A DNA stretch of 64,000 bases, from assembly GCF_000787815.1 (NCBI RefSeq), contig NZ_BBPO01000003.1, forward strand, positions 157,032-221,031, in the 5' to 3' direction. Each line of letters opens with the position of its first letter. Within the stretch, counting starts at the first letter, position 1. Both the position numbers and the translations under genes were made by a program. Of the stretch, positions 45,904 to 54,694 are shown piece after piece. This DNA is from Streptacidiphilus neutrinimicus (GTDB taxonomy: Bacteria > Actinomycetota > Actinomycetes > Streptomycetales > Streptomycetaceae). A model generated the notes under the pieces. That model was not told the DNA's origin. It worked only from the letters and a program-made list of their open reading frames with translations, and ran no database searches.

Positions 45904-46770
45904 TCAGTTCTTGGTCGCAGTGACCGTGTTCATGACGACCGGATCGACCGGCTTTCCGTCGCCCGGACCGTTGGCGCTGTCGGAGCCCTTGGCGGCGATC
46001 GCGTTCAGCACGTCCATGCCGCCGGTGATGGTGCCGAACGGCGTGTAGTTGGCCGGCAGCGGGCTGTCCTTGTAGACGAGGAAGAACTGCGAGCCGTTGG
46101 TGTTCGCGCCCGAGTTCGCCATCGCGACCGTGCCGGCCGGGTAGGTGCCGCCCTTGAGGGACGGGGCGGTCAGGTTCTCGTCCTTGAAGGAGTAGCCGGG
46201 CCCGCCGGAGCCGGTGCCGGTCGGGTCGCCGCACTGCAGCACGTACAGACCCTCGGTGGTGATCCGGTGGCAGTACACGCCGTCGAAGAAGTGCTGGCCG
46301 GCGAGGAACACGAAGGAGTTCACCGTGTGCGGCGCGTCCTTGGCGTCCAGCTTGAGGGTGACCAGGCCCTGACCGAGGTTGATCTTCGCGGTGTAGGTCG
46401 CCGAGGTGTCGATCGTCATCGGCGGCTCGGTCTTCCAGCTGCCCTCGTTCTTCTTGGGCGTGATGGTGTAGTTCGCCTTCGCCGCGGACGGGGAGCTCGC
46501 GGCCGACGGCGAGCTGCTCGCGGTGTCCGCGGAGGCCGTCGTCTTGGGCTTGCCGCCCGACGGCCACAGGACGACCGTCCCGACCGCGATCGCCGCGACG
46601 GCGACGACGCACGCGCCGATGATCGCGGTGCGCTTGCGCGCCTCGGCGATCCGCGCGCGGCGCAGCTGGGCCTGACGCTCCAGCTTCCTGCGCTGCAGTT
46701 CGCGCCGGCGCTTCTCCGGGTCCTTGGGGAGAGGCCCAGCCTTCGGCCGCTGCGTGTCGTTGGGGGCCAC
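45904..46770 (-). CDS. Membrane-anchored cyclophilin-type peptidyl-prolyl isomerase
   Basis: 288 residues from GTG 46770, chosen because AGGAG is 10 bases upstream; a GTG at 46779 would sit almost on the RBS. A very basic N-terminal helix (residues 20-47) precedes one TM segment (about 48-70), a Ser/Ala/Thr linker, and a cyclophilin domain (FFDGVYCHRITTEGLYVLQCGDPTGTG, TVAMANSGANTNGSQFFL, YTPFGTITGGMDVL). The catalytic Arg (CHRI) and Gln (GSQFF) are present. The catalytic part should be outside the membrane, assisting folding of secreted proteins. Confidence 0.92.
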   Translation of the reverse strand: MAPNDTQRPKAGPLPKDPEKRRRELQRRKLERQAQLRRARIAEARKRTAIIGACVVAVAAIAVGTVVLWPSGGKPKTTASADTASSSPSAASSPSAAKANYTITPKKNEGSWKTEPPMTIDTSATYTAKINLGQGLVTLKLDAKDAPHTVNSFVFLAGQHFFDGVYCHRITTEGLYVLQCGDPTGTGSGGPGYSFKDENLTAPSLKGGTYPAGTVAMANSGANTNGSQFFLVYKDSPLPANYTPFGTITGGMDVLNAIAAKGSDSANGPGDGKPVDPVVMNTVTATKN

Positions 46771-47000
46771 CGCCCACACTCCTGCCGTGAAGTCGTTCGT
46801 ACGTCGTCGGTCTGTGTGCTGTCGCGGGGGATCTTCCCACCCGACGGCGGCCCAGTGTAGGGAGCAATTCTGTAAACGCGCGGTGAAAGCGGCCGATGGG
46901 GCGACAGGCGGGCGCCGGATACGGTTCGCGATCGGTCCCCTGCCGCCGGTACCCTGCTGACAGCAGTCACCGCCATTTCTCGACGTGAGTAGGGACCCAC

Positions 47001-47708
47001 GTGTTCATCGCCGGCTTTCCCGCTGGAGCCTGGGGCACCAACTGCTACCTCGTGGCCCCGGCCGCCGGCGAGGAGTGCGTCATCGTGGACCCGGGGCACG
47101 AGGCCGCCGCCGGTGTCGAGGAGGCGGTGCGCGAGCACGGGCTGAAGCCGGTCGCGGTGGTGCTCACCCACGGGCACATCGACCACGTGGCCTCGGTCGT
47201 TCCCGTCTGCGGCGCGCGCGGCATTCCGGCGTGGATCCACCCCGAGGACCGCTACATGCTCTCCGACCCGGAGAAGGCCCTCGGCCGTTCGTTCGGGGCG
47301 CAGCTCATGGGCGAGATCACCGTCGGCGAGCCCGACGACGTGCGGGTTCTCACCGACGGCAGCGTGCTGGAGCTCGCGGGGCTGAGCCTCACGGTCGACC
47401 ACGCGCCCGGCCATACCGGGGGGTCGGTGACGTTCAGGACGCCCGCCGCCCCGGAGCTGCCTCCGGTGCTGTTCTCGGGCGACCTGCTCTTCGCCGGCTC
47501 CGTCGGACGCACCGATCTCCCCGGGGGCGACCACGACGCCCTCCTGCGGTCGCTGGCCCGCGTGTGCCTGCCGCTGCCGGACGAGACCGTGGTCCTCTCC
47601 GGACACGGCCCCCAGACCACCATCGGTCGCGAGCGCGTCGCCAACCCGTACCTGCTCCAGGTCGCCGGCAGCGCCGCGCCGACCGGCGCCCAGCGCCGCG
47701 GACTGTAG
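47001..47708 (+). CDS. MBL-fold metallo-hydrolase (glyoxalase II-like)
   Basis: 235 residues from GTG. Zinc ligands: T-H-G-H-I-D-H, a downstream His in DHAPGHTGGS, Asp in LFSGDLLFAGSVGRTDL and the terminal His in VLSGHGPQTTIGRE. GTNCYLV near the N terminus is typical of the hydroxyacylglutathione hydrolase-like group. Probable thioester hydrolase acting on mycothiol adducts in an actinomycete (inference). A candidate -10 TACCCT lies at 46950. It is 12 bases upstream of hisS. Confidence 0.9.
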   Translation: MFIAGFPAGAWGTNCYLVAPAAGEECVIVDPGHEAAAGVEEAVREHGLKPVAVVLTHGHIDHVASVVPVCGARGIPAWIHPEDRYMLSDPEKALGRSFGAQLMGEITVGEPDDVRVLTDGSVLELAGLSLTVDHAPGHTGGSVTFRTPAAPELPPVLFSGDLLFAGSVGRTDLPGGDHDALLRSLARVCLPLPDETVVLSGHGPQTTIGRERVANPYLLQVAGSAAPTGAQRRGL

Positions 47709-47720
47709 AAGAGACGAGAC

Positions 47721-49001
47721 GTGAGCAGTACTTCCCAGGCTTTCCAGGCCCCCAAGGGCACCTACGACATCCTCCCGGCCACCGCCGGCACCGTCCTCGC
47801 CGTGCGCGAGGCGCTGGCCGCGCCGCTGCGCCGGGCCGGCTACGGCTACGTGGAGACCCCCGTCTTCGAGGACGTCAAGCTCTTCTCGCGCGGCGTCGGT
47901 GAGTCCACCGACATCGTGACGAAGGAGATGTTCACCCTCACCTCCCGCACGGAGGAGGGCCAGGACCTCGCGCTGCGCCCCGAGGCCACCGCCTCCGTGC
48001 TGCGCGCGACGCTCCAGGCCAACCTGCACCGGACCGGCAACCTCCCGGTCAAGCTCTGGTACAGCGGTTCGCAGTACCGCTACGAGCGCCCGCAGAAGGG
48101 CCGCTACCGCCAGTTCTGGCAGGTCGGCGCCGAGGCGATCGGCGCGGAGGACCCGGCGTTGGACGCCGAGCTCATCATCCTGGCCGACGACGCCTACCGC
48201 TCGCTGGGCCTGCGCAACTTCCGCATCCTGCTGAACAGCCTCGGCGACAAGCAGTGCCGCCCGGTCTACCGCGAAGCGCTGCAGAACTACCTGCGCGGCC
48301 TCGACCTCGACGCGGAGACGCTGCGCCGCGCGGAGATCAACCCGCTGCGTGTGCTGGACGACAAGCGTCCGGAGGTCCAGGACCAGCTCGGCGGCGCGCC
48401 GATGCTCGTCGACTACCTCTGTGAGGACTGCAAGGCCTACCACGAGCAGGTCCGCGAGCTGCTGCTCGCCGCGGGCGTCCGCTTCGAGGACGACCCGAAG
48501 TTGGTCCGCGGCCTCGACTACTACACCCGCACCACCTTCGAGTTCGTCCACGACGGCCTCGGCGCGCAGTCCGCGGTGGGCGGCGGCGGTCGTTACGACG
48601 GCCTGTCCGAGATGATCGGCGGCCCCGAACTGCCGTCGGTCGGCTGGGCCCTGGGTGTGGACCGCACCGTGCTCGCGCTGGAGGCCGAGGGCATCACCCT
48701 CGACATCCCCGCCACCACCGACGTCTTCGCCGTCCCGATGGGCGAGCAGGCCCGGCGGGTGCTGTTCGGCAAGGTCACCGAGCTGCGCCGGGTCGGCGTC
48801 TCCGCGGACCTGGTCTTCGGCGGCAAGAGCGTCAAGGCCGGCTTCAAGGCCGCCGACCGCTCCGGCGCTCGCTACGCGATCGTCGCCGGCGAGCGTGATC
48901 TCGCCGACGGCGTGGTTCAGTTGAAGGACCTCGGTTCCGGTGACCAGACCCCGGTCGCCCTCGACGCTCTCGTCACCACTCTGAAGGAGAAGCTCCAGTG
49001 A
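47721..49001 (+). CDS. hisS: Histidyl-tRNA synthetase
   Basis: 426 residues. Class II motifs: motif 1 around [18 protein letters not shown], motif 2 [27 protein letters not shown], histidine motifs [15 protein letters not shown] and the GGGGRYDGL, motif 3 [17 protein letters not shown]-terminal anticodon domain. Charges tRNA-His. GTG start with GAAGAGACGAG upstream. The stop overlaps the aspS start (GTGA). Confidence 0.97.
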   Translation: MSSTSQAFQAPKGTYDILPATAGTVLAVREALAAPLRRAGYGYVETPVFEDVKLFSRGVGESTDIVTKEMFTLTSRTEEGQDLALRPEATASVLRATLQANLHRTGNLPVKLWYSGSQYRYERPQKGRYRQFWQVGAEAIGAEDPALDAELIILADDAYRSLGLRNFRILLNSLGDKQCRPVYREALQNYLRGLDLDAETLRRAEINPLRVLDDKRPEVQDQLGGAPMLVDYLCEDCKAYHEQVRELLLAAGVRFEDDPKLVRGLDYYTRTTFEFVHDGLGAQSAVGGGGRYDGLSEMIGGPELPSVGWALGVDRTVLALEAEGITLDIPATTDVFAVPMGEQARRVLFGKVTELRRVGVSADLVFGGKSVKAGFKAADRSGARYAIVAGERDLADGVVQLKDLGSGDQTPVALDALVTTLKEKLQ

Positions 49002-50782
49002 TCCGCACCCACGAGGCCGGCACGCTCCGCCCGGAGCACGCCGGCACCACCGTCACCCTCGCCGGCTGGGTCGCCCGCCGCCGCGACCACGGCGGCGTGG
49101 CCTTCGTCGACGTGCGGGACTCCTCCGGTACCGTCCAGGTCGTCTTCCGCGACCTGGAGGCCGTGGGCGAGCTGCGCTCCGAGTGGTGCGTCAAGATCAC
49201 CGGTGACGTCCGGGTCCGTCCCGAGGGCAACGAGAACCCCGACATCCCGACCGGCCAGGTCGAGGTCGTCGTGACCGACCTGACGGTGCTCTCCGAGGCA
49301 GCCGCGCTGCCGTTCCAGGTCGCCGAGTACGAGCCCGGTTCGGTCAACGAGGAGGTCCGCCTCAAGTACCGCTACCTGGACCTGCGCCGCGAGGGCCCGG
49401 CCCGCGCGCTGCGCCTGCGCTCGCGCGCCACCCACATCATCCGCACGGTGATGGAGGAGAACGGCTTCCTCGACATCGAGACGCCGTACCTCACCCGCTC
49501 CACCCCCGAGGGCGCCCGCGACTTCCTCGTCCCGGTCCGCCTGCAGCCGGGCCACTGGTACGCCCTGCCGCAGTCGCCGCAGCTGTTCAAGCAGCTGCTG
49601 ATGGTCGCCGGCATGGAGCGCTACTACCAGATCGCGCGCTGCTTCCGTGACGAGGACTTCCGCGCCGACCGCCAGCCGGAGTTCACCCAGCTCGACATCG
49701 AGGCCTCGTTCGTCGACCAGGAGGACATCCTCAAGCTGGGCGAGGAGGTCGTCTCCCGCGTCTGGGGCGAGGTCCTCGGCTACGAGGTGCCGCTGCCGCT
49801 GCCGCGCATGTCCTACGCGGACGCGATGTCCCGCTACGGCTCCGACAAGCCGGACGTCCGCTTCGACAACGAGCTCACCGAGCTGACCGAGTACTTCTCC
49901 GGCACCTCGTTCCGCGTCTTCCAGGCCCCGTACGTGGGCGCCGTGGTCATGCCGGGCGGCGCCTCGCAGCCGCGCAAGCAGCTGGACGCATGGCAGGACT
50001 GGGCCAAGGCGCGCGGCGCGCGCGGCCTCGCCTACGTGCTGATCGACGAGGAGACCGGCGAGCTGCGCGGCCCGGTCGCGAAGAACCTCAGCGAGGAGCA
50101 CCTCGCCGGCCTGGCCGACGCGGTCGGCGCCAAGCCGGGCGACTGCATCTTCTTCGCCGCGGGCAAGAAGACCGCCTCGCAGGAGCTGCTGGGCGCGGCG
50201 CGCCTGGAGATCGGCAAGCGCTGCGAGCTCATCGACGAGTCCAAGTGGGCCTTCCTCTGGGTCGTCGACTTCCCGATGTTCGAGCCCATCGAGGACGACA
50301 AGGGCGAGTTCCAGGGCTGGCACGCGGTGCACCATCCCTTCACGGCCCCGACGGCCGAGTCGATGGCGACCTTCGACACCGACCCGGGCAGCGCGCTCTC
50401 CAACGCGTACGACCTGGTGCTCAACGGTTCGGAGATCGGCGGCGGCTCGATCCGTATCCACCAGAAGGACGTGCAGAAGCGCGCGTTCGACGCGATCGGG
50501 CTCTCGCAGGAGGAGGCCCAGTCGCAGTTCGGCTTCCTGCTGAACGCCTTCGACTTCGGCCCGCCGCCGCACGGCGGCATCGCGCTGGGCCTGGACCGTC
50601 TGGTCACCCTGCTGGGCGGCTACGACACCATCCGCGACGTCATCGCCTTCCCGAAGACCTCCACCGGCGGCGACCCGCTGACCGGCGCCCCGACGCCGAT
50701 CACCGCTGCGCAGCGCAGGGAGGCCGGCGTCGACGCGACGCCGAAGTCCGAGCAGCAGGCCGCCGCGAAGGCCGAGCAGTAA
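48998..50782 (+). CDS. aspS: Aspartyl-tRNA synthetase, bacterial type
   Basis: 594 residues from GTG (AAGGAG upstream, GTGA overlap with hisS). OB-fold anticodon domain ([21 protein letters not shown]), class II core ([22 protein letters not shown]), the bacterial-type GAD insertion (about 290-410) and motif 3 [15 protein letters not shown]. As I recall the organism lacks AsnRS/GlnRS like many actinobacteria, in which case this may be a non-discriminating enzyme. The sequence alone does not decide. The last 30 residues are an Ala/Lys/Glu tail. Confidence 0.97.
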   Translation: MIRTHEAGTLRPEHAGTTVTLAGWVARRRDHGGVAFVDVRDSSGTVQVVFRDLEAVGELRSEWCVKITGDVRVRPEGNENPDIPTGQVEVVVTDLTVLSEAAALPFQVAEYEPGSVNEEVRLKYRYLDLRREGPARALRLRSRATHIIRTVMEENGFLDIETPYLTRSTPEGARDFLVPVRLQPGHWYALPQSPQLFKQLLMVAGMERYYQIARCFRDEDFRADRQPEFTQLDIEASFVDQEDILKLGEEVVSRVWGEVLGYEVPLPLPRMSYADAMSRYGSDKPDVRFDNELTELTEYFSGTSFRVFQAPYVGAVVMPGGASQPRKQLDAWQDWAKARGARGLAYVLIDEETGELRGPVAKNLSEEHLAGLADAVGAKPGDCIFFAAGKKTASQELLGAARLEIGKRCELIDESKWAFLWVVDFPMFEPIEDDKGEFQGWHAVHHPFTAPTAESMATFDTDPGSALSNAYDLVLNGSEIGGGSIRIHQKDVQKRAFDAIGLSQEEAQSQFGFLLNAFDFGPPPHGGIALGLDRLVTLLGGYDTIRDVIAFPKTSTGGDPLTGAPTPITAAQRREAGVDATPKSEQQAAAKAEQ

Positions 50783-50802
50783 CACCACGCACCCACACGC
50801 GC

Positions 50803-50845
50803 GAACAAGCGGGGCCCCTGCCGATGGCAGGGGCCCCGCTTGTTC
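50803..50845. terminator. Strong bidirectional terminator between aspS and the TetR gene
   Basis: Perfect 20-bp stem GAACAAGCGGGGCCCCTGCC / GGCAGGGGCCCCGCTTGTTC with a 3-base loop, 20 bases after aspS and three bases from the stop of the convergent TetR gene. Confidence 0.93.
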
Positions 50846-50848
50846 TGC

Positions 50849-51559
50849 TCATCCGACTCGGGCCCCGGCCTGGAGGCGCAGGCCCGCGAGGGTGAGTTCC
50901 AGGGCGGAGCGGAACTGGTCGGCGTCGTCGTGGCCGTCGAACTCGTCGACGATCTCATGGACGAAGGGGTAGGCCGCCGGGTCGAGGTCCCGCCAGGCCG
51001 CGGCGGCGCGGCCGAGGTACGTGTCGCGGTCGACGGCGCCGTCGAGGACCTCCTGGGGCGGTTCCTGGCCGAGGTCGACCGCGGAGCCGACCACGACGCC
51101 GATGATCGCGGAGACGGCGTGGAAGCGCTGGCGCGCGCTGAGGTCGAGGCGGAGGGTCTGCTCTCCGAGCCGCTCGTACAGGCGGATCGAGTTGCTCTGG
51201 GCGTTGATGTTGCGCATGAAGTACGCGCCCAGCCAGGGCCGCGCCACGATCGCGTCGAACAGGGTGACCGACATCGCCCGCAGGTCGTCGATCGGGTCGG
51301 CGCTGCCCGGGAGAGCCTCGATGTCGGCCAGGACCGAGCCGATCACGTGGTCCGTGGCGAGGTCGAGCAGCTCGTCCTTGTTGGCCACGTACCAGTAGAT
51401 GCTGGCGACGCCGCCGCCGAGGCGCTCGGCCAGGGCCCGGAAGGTGAGCGCGGGCGGGCCCGCCTCGTCCAGCAGGGCCACTGCCTCCGTCAGCACCGAC
51501 TCCATCGAGTGCGAAGCGCGTCGGCGTCCCTGACCCGGACGGTTCTGCAGGCGTGCCAT
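50849..51559 (-). CDS. TetR-family transcriptional repressor
   Basis: 236 residues from ATG 51559. HTH at about residues 35-65 (LTFRALAERLGGGVASIYWYVANKDELLDLATD, a textbook TetR helix-turn-helix with the Y-W-Y-V recognition end), followed by a TetR_C-like ligand domain of the type found with drug efflux pumps (VGSAVDLGQEP). Divergent from an MFS exporter across 102 bases containing repeated TCGAAC half-sites, so it very probably represses that exporter and itself. Confidence 0.92.
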   Translation of the reverse strand: MARLQNRPGQGRRRASHSMESVLTEAVALLDEAGPPALTFRALAERLGGGVASIYWYVANKDELLDLATDHVIGSVLADIEALPGSADPIDDLRAMSVTLFDAIVARPWLGAYFMRNINAQSNSIRLYERLGEQTLRLDLSARQRFHAVSAIIGVVVGSAVDLGQEPPQEVLDGAVDRDTYLGRAAAAWRDLDPAAYPFVHEIVDEFDGHDDADQFRSALELTLAGLRLQAGARVG

Positions 51560-51588
51560 GGCTCGCGTCCCTCCACCTTGCACCAGCA

Positions 51589-51646
51589 TCGAACGTTGTT
51601 CTATCGTACGTCATCGTACGGCGTTCGATACTCGGACGATGTTCGA
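51589..51646. promoter_or_regulatory. TetR operator region between repressor and MFS genes
   Basis: TCGAACGTTG (51589-51598) and its inverted relative CGATGTTCGA (51637-51646) flank CGTTCGA (51622-51628) and two copies of CGTACG (51605-51610, 51615-51620, ten bases apart). Several overlapping dyads are possible. Which one is the operator is not decidable by eye. Confidence 0.6.
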
Positions 51647-51661
51647 TCGAAGGGGGATGTC

Positions 51662-53137
51662 ATGACGACCGCCACGCTGCAACGCCCGTTGCACACCTAC
51701 CCGTCGCTACGCGCGGCCTGGATACCTCTGGCCGCGCTCTGCCTGGCCTTCTTCGTCGAGATGGTCGACAACACGCTGCTGTCGATCGCGCTGCCCACCA
51801 TCGGCCGCGACCTCGGCGGCGGCACCACCGCCCTGCAGTGGGTCACCGGCGCGTACTCGCTGACCTTCGGCGGGTTGCTGCTGACGGCCGGGTCGACGGC
51901 CGACAGGTTCGGCCGCCGCCGGGTGCTGCTGGTCGGGCTGGCCGTGTTCGGCTCGCTCAGCCTGTGCGTCGTGTTCGTGGGCACGGCGGGTGAGCTCATC
52001 GCGCTGCGGGCCGCACTCGGCGTCGCGGCGGCGGCGATGGCCCCGATCACGAACTCGCTCGTGTTCCGGCTGTTCGACGAGAAGACCCTGCAGATGCGCG
52101 CGATGACGGTGATGATCGTCGTCGGCATGTCGGGCTTCGTCCTCGGTCCGCTGCTCGGCGGCACCGCGCTGGCCCACGTGAGCTGGCAGTGGCTGCTGGT
52201 CGTCAACGCCCCGATCGCGGCGCTCGCGTGCATCGGCGTCCGGCTCGGCGTGCCGGCGGACCAGCCGGAGGGTCTGACGAGCGATGCGCTCGACCTGGCG
52301 GGTGCCGCGCTGAGCATCACCGCCATCGGGCTCGCCTGCTACTCGCTGACCAGCGGCGTCCAGAACGGCTGGCTCTCCCCGCTCACCCTCGCCTCGATCA
52401 TGGGCGCGCTCGTGGCCGGGTTCGCGTTCGTCCGCCACGAGCGCCGAAGCACGGCGCCGATGCTGGACCTGCGCCTGTTCGCGAACGGCACGGTCCGCGG
52501 CGCCGCCATCGCGCAGATCGGCACCTCGATCGCCATGGCCAGCGTGATGTTCGGGCTGATCCTGCACTTCCAGTACGCCTACGGCTGGAGCCCCGTCAGG
52601 GCCGGCCTGGCCAACCTGCCCATCATCGTGACGATGCTGGCCGCGACCCCGCTGTCCGAGTGGCTCGCGCGCCGGTTCGGCCACCGCATCGCCTGCCTGA
52701 TCGGCGCGGCCTGCCTGGCCGGCGCGCTGGCGGGGCTGTCCTGGGCCGTCGGCCACGGCTACGCCGCCATCGCCGTCTGCATGGTGCTCATGACCGTGGG
52801 GCTCCGCACCGTGATGACGATCTGCGCGGTGGCTCTCGTCGACGCGATGCCCGGCAACCGCACCTCCGTCGGCGCGGCCCTCAACGACACCGCCCAGGAG
52901 GTCGGCTCCAGCGTCGGCACCGCCGTGGTCGGCACCATGATCGCCGCCCTGGTCACCACCCGGCTGCCACGCGGTACGTGGAGCAGCAGTCTCGTCGAGT
53001 CCTTCTTCCGGGGCGAGCGGATCACCTACGCCCTGCTGGCTGTGGTCGTGGGCGTGATCGCGGTGGGCGGCGCGCTGAGCCTCACGGACTCCCACAGCGT
53101 CGAGGAGCATCACGGCGACGAGGAGGATGCGGCCTGA
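51662..53137 (+). CDS. MFS drug exporter (DHA2/EmrB-QacA type)
   Basis: 491 residues with about 14 hydrophobic segments. Motif A-like loop GSTADRFGRRRVLL follows TM2, and the TM1 acidic motif (FFVEMVDNTLLSIALPTIGRDL) and motif C region (VIVVGMSGFVLGPLLGG in TM5) mark a proton-driven antiporter of the DHA2 group. Exports hydrophobic drugs or the cell's own metabolites. GGGGGA precedes the ATG. Controlled by the divergent TetR gene (inferred from layout). Confidence 0.92.
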   Translation: MTTATLQRPLHTYPSLRAAWIPLAALCLAFFVEMVDNTLLSIALPTIGRDLGGGTTALQWVTGAYSLTFGGLLLTAGSTADRFGRRRVLLVGLAVFGSLSLCVVFVGTAGELIALRAALGVAAAAMAPITNSLVFRLFDEKTLQMRAMTVMIVVGMSGFVLGPLLGGTALAHVSWQWLLVVNAPIAALACIGVRLGVPADQPEGLTSDALDLAGAALSITAIGLACYSLTSGVQNGWLSPLTLASIMGALVAGFAFVRHERRSTAPMLDLRLFANGTVRGAAIAQIGTSIAMASVMFGLILHFQYAYGWSPVRAGLANLPIIVTMLAATPLSEWLARRFGHRIACLIGAACLAGALAGLSWAVGHGYAAIAVCMVLMTVGLRTVMTICAVALVDAMPGNRTSVGAALNDTAQEVGSSVGTAVVGTMIAALVTTRLPRGTWSSSLVESFFRGERITYALLAVVVGVIAVGGALSLTDSHSVEEHHGDEEDAA

Positions 53138-53153
53138 CCGGCGGGCGCGCCCT

Positions 53154-53183
53154 GACCGGCCGGGCGCCTCGGCCCGGCCGGTC
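53154..53183. terminator. Terminator between convergent MFS and dctA genes
   Basis: Perfect 12-bp stem GACCGGCCGGGC / GCCCGGCCGGTC with a 6-base loop in the 58-base gap between the two stop codons. Confidence 0.85.
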
Positions 53184-53195
53184 TCGGGTCAGGGC

Positions 53196-54533
53196 TCAGG
53201 CCGTGGCCGGTGCCTGAGTCGGGACGGCCGACGGAGCGTCCGGCGTCGCCGCGTCCACCGCGGACTCGTCGAAGGCGAGGCGGCCGGTGAGGACGAGGCG
53301 CATCCGGTCGTGGTCGAGCTCGCCGGTCCAGTGGCCGATGAGAACGGTGGCGACGGCGTTGCCCGCGAAGTTCGTCAGGGCGCGTGCCTCGCTCATGAAG
53401 CGGTCGATGCCGACGATGAGGCCGACGCCGTCGACCAGGGCCGGCTGGTGGGACTGGAGGCCGCCCGCGAGGGTGGCGAGGCCCGCGCCGGTGACGCCGG
53501 CGGCGCCCTTGCTGGCGATCACCATGAAGAGCAGCAGCGAGACCTGCTGGCCGATCGACATCGGCCGGTCCATCGCCTGGGCGATGAACAGCGAGGACAT
53601 CGTCAGGTAGATGGCGGTGCCGTCCAGGTTGAAGCTGTAGCCCGCCGGGACGGTGATGCCCGCGACCGGTCGGCTGACGCCCAGGTGCTCCATCTTCGCG
53701 ATGAGGCGCGGGAACGCGCTCTCGCTCGAGGAGGTGGACAGGATCAGCAGGAACTCGCGGCCGAGGTAGGTGAGCAGCGCGAAGACGTTGACGCCCGCGA
53801 CGAGACGGAGCATCAGGCCGAGGACCACGATCACGAAGATCGCGCAGGTCAGGTAGAAGCCCAGCATGATCATCGCCAGCGACTTCAGCGCCGCCCAGCC
53901 CGACGCGCCGACCACGGCGGCGATCGCGCCGAACGCGCCCACCGGGGCCGCCCACATGATCATCGACAGCACCCGGAAGACCAGCTTCTGCAGGTGCTCG
54001 ACTCCGCGCAGGATCGGCGCGCCCGATGCGCCGAGGGACTGCAGGGCGAAGCCGACCAGCAGCGCGACCAGCAGGGTCTGCAGCACCTGGCCGCCGGTGA
54101 GGGCGGAGACCAGGGTGGTCGGGATCATCCCCAACAGGAAGTCGGAGGTCCCCTCCGCGCCGCCGGTCGCGGCCTGGGCGTGGCCCGCCTTCGCCAGCTC
54201 CGCGGTGAGGTGCAGTCCGTGGCCGGGGTTGATCACGTTGCCGACGACGAGGCCGATGGCCAGCGCGACCGTCGACATCACCAGGAAGTAGCCGAGCGCG
54301 AGGCCGCCGACCCTGCCGACCTTCGCGGCCTTGGACACCGAGCCGATGCCCAGCACGATCGTGGTGAAGATGACGGGGCTGATCATCATCTTGATCAGGT
54401 TCACGAACCCGGTGCCGACCGGCTTCAGGTTCACGGCGAAGTGCGGCGCCGCCAGGCCGACGACGATGCCCAGCACGACGGCGGCGATCACGGCCAGATA
54501 CAGATACTGCGTGCGTTCCCGTGCGGCTCTCAT
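53196..54533 (-). CDS. dctA: C4-dicarboxylate transporter DctA (DAACS family)
   Basis: 445 residues with eight TM segments and two re-entrant loops. Family signatures: MISPVIFTTIVLGIGSV, serine-rich loop STSSSESAFPRL, SFNLDGTAIYLTMSSLFIAQA, GAAGVTGAGLATLAGGL and DRFMSEARALTNFAGNAVAT. The STSSSES/ DRFMSEARALTN set is that of DctA rather than glutamate GltP, so succinate/fumarate/malate symport with protons or sodium is most likely. The C terminus has a short Ala/Pro tail. Divergent from a CitA/DcuS-type sensor gene that probably controls it. Confidence 0.93.
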   Translation of the reverse strand: MRAARERTQYLYLAVIAAVVLGIVVGLAAPHFAVNLKPVGTGFVNLIKMMISPVIFTTIVLGIGSVSKAAKVGRVGGLALGYFLVMSTVALAIGLVVGNVINPGHGLHLTAELAKAGHAQAATGGAEGTSDFLLGMIPTTLVSALTGGQVLQTLLVALLVGFALQSLGASGAPILRGVEHLQKLVFRVLSMIMWAAPVGAFGAIAAVVGASGWAALKSLAMIMLGFYLTCAIFVIVVLGLMLRLVAGVNVFALLTYLGREFLLILSTSSSESAFPRLIAKMEHLGVSRPVAGITVPAGYSFNLDGTAIYLTMSSLFIAQAMDRPMSIGQQVSLLLFMVIASKGAAGVTGAGLATLAGGLQSHQPALVDGVGLIVGIDRFMSEARALTNFAGNAVATVLIGHWTGELDHDRMRLVLTGRLAFDESAVDAATPDAPSAVPTQAPATA

Positions 54534-54681
54534 GGCTGCGGCTCCCTTGCCGGAGTGTCGTTCCCACCGGACCGAGGTGGCGGGCCGGTTCCGACGAATA
54601 TCCGGGCGGGCGTGGCGGGCGTCACGTTTGCGTTCATATCGTTCACGGCCCGCGGCCTACTCATCTCCTCGGACGACCGGG

Positions 54682-54694
54682 CAGACTGGCCGGC
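54682..54694 (+). promoter_or_regulatory. Putative leaderless promoter of the sensor kinase gene
   Basis: CAGACT (54682-54687, five of six bases of TAGACT) lies seven bases before ATG 54695. No Shine-Dalgarno sequence. Confidence 0.35.
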
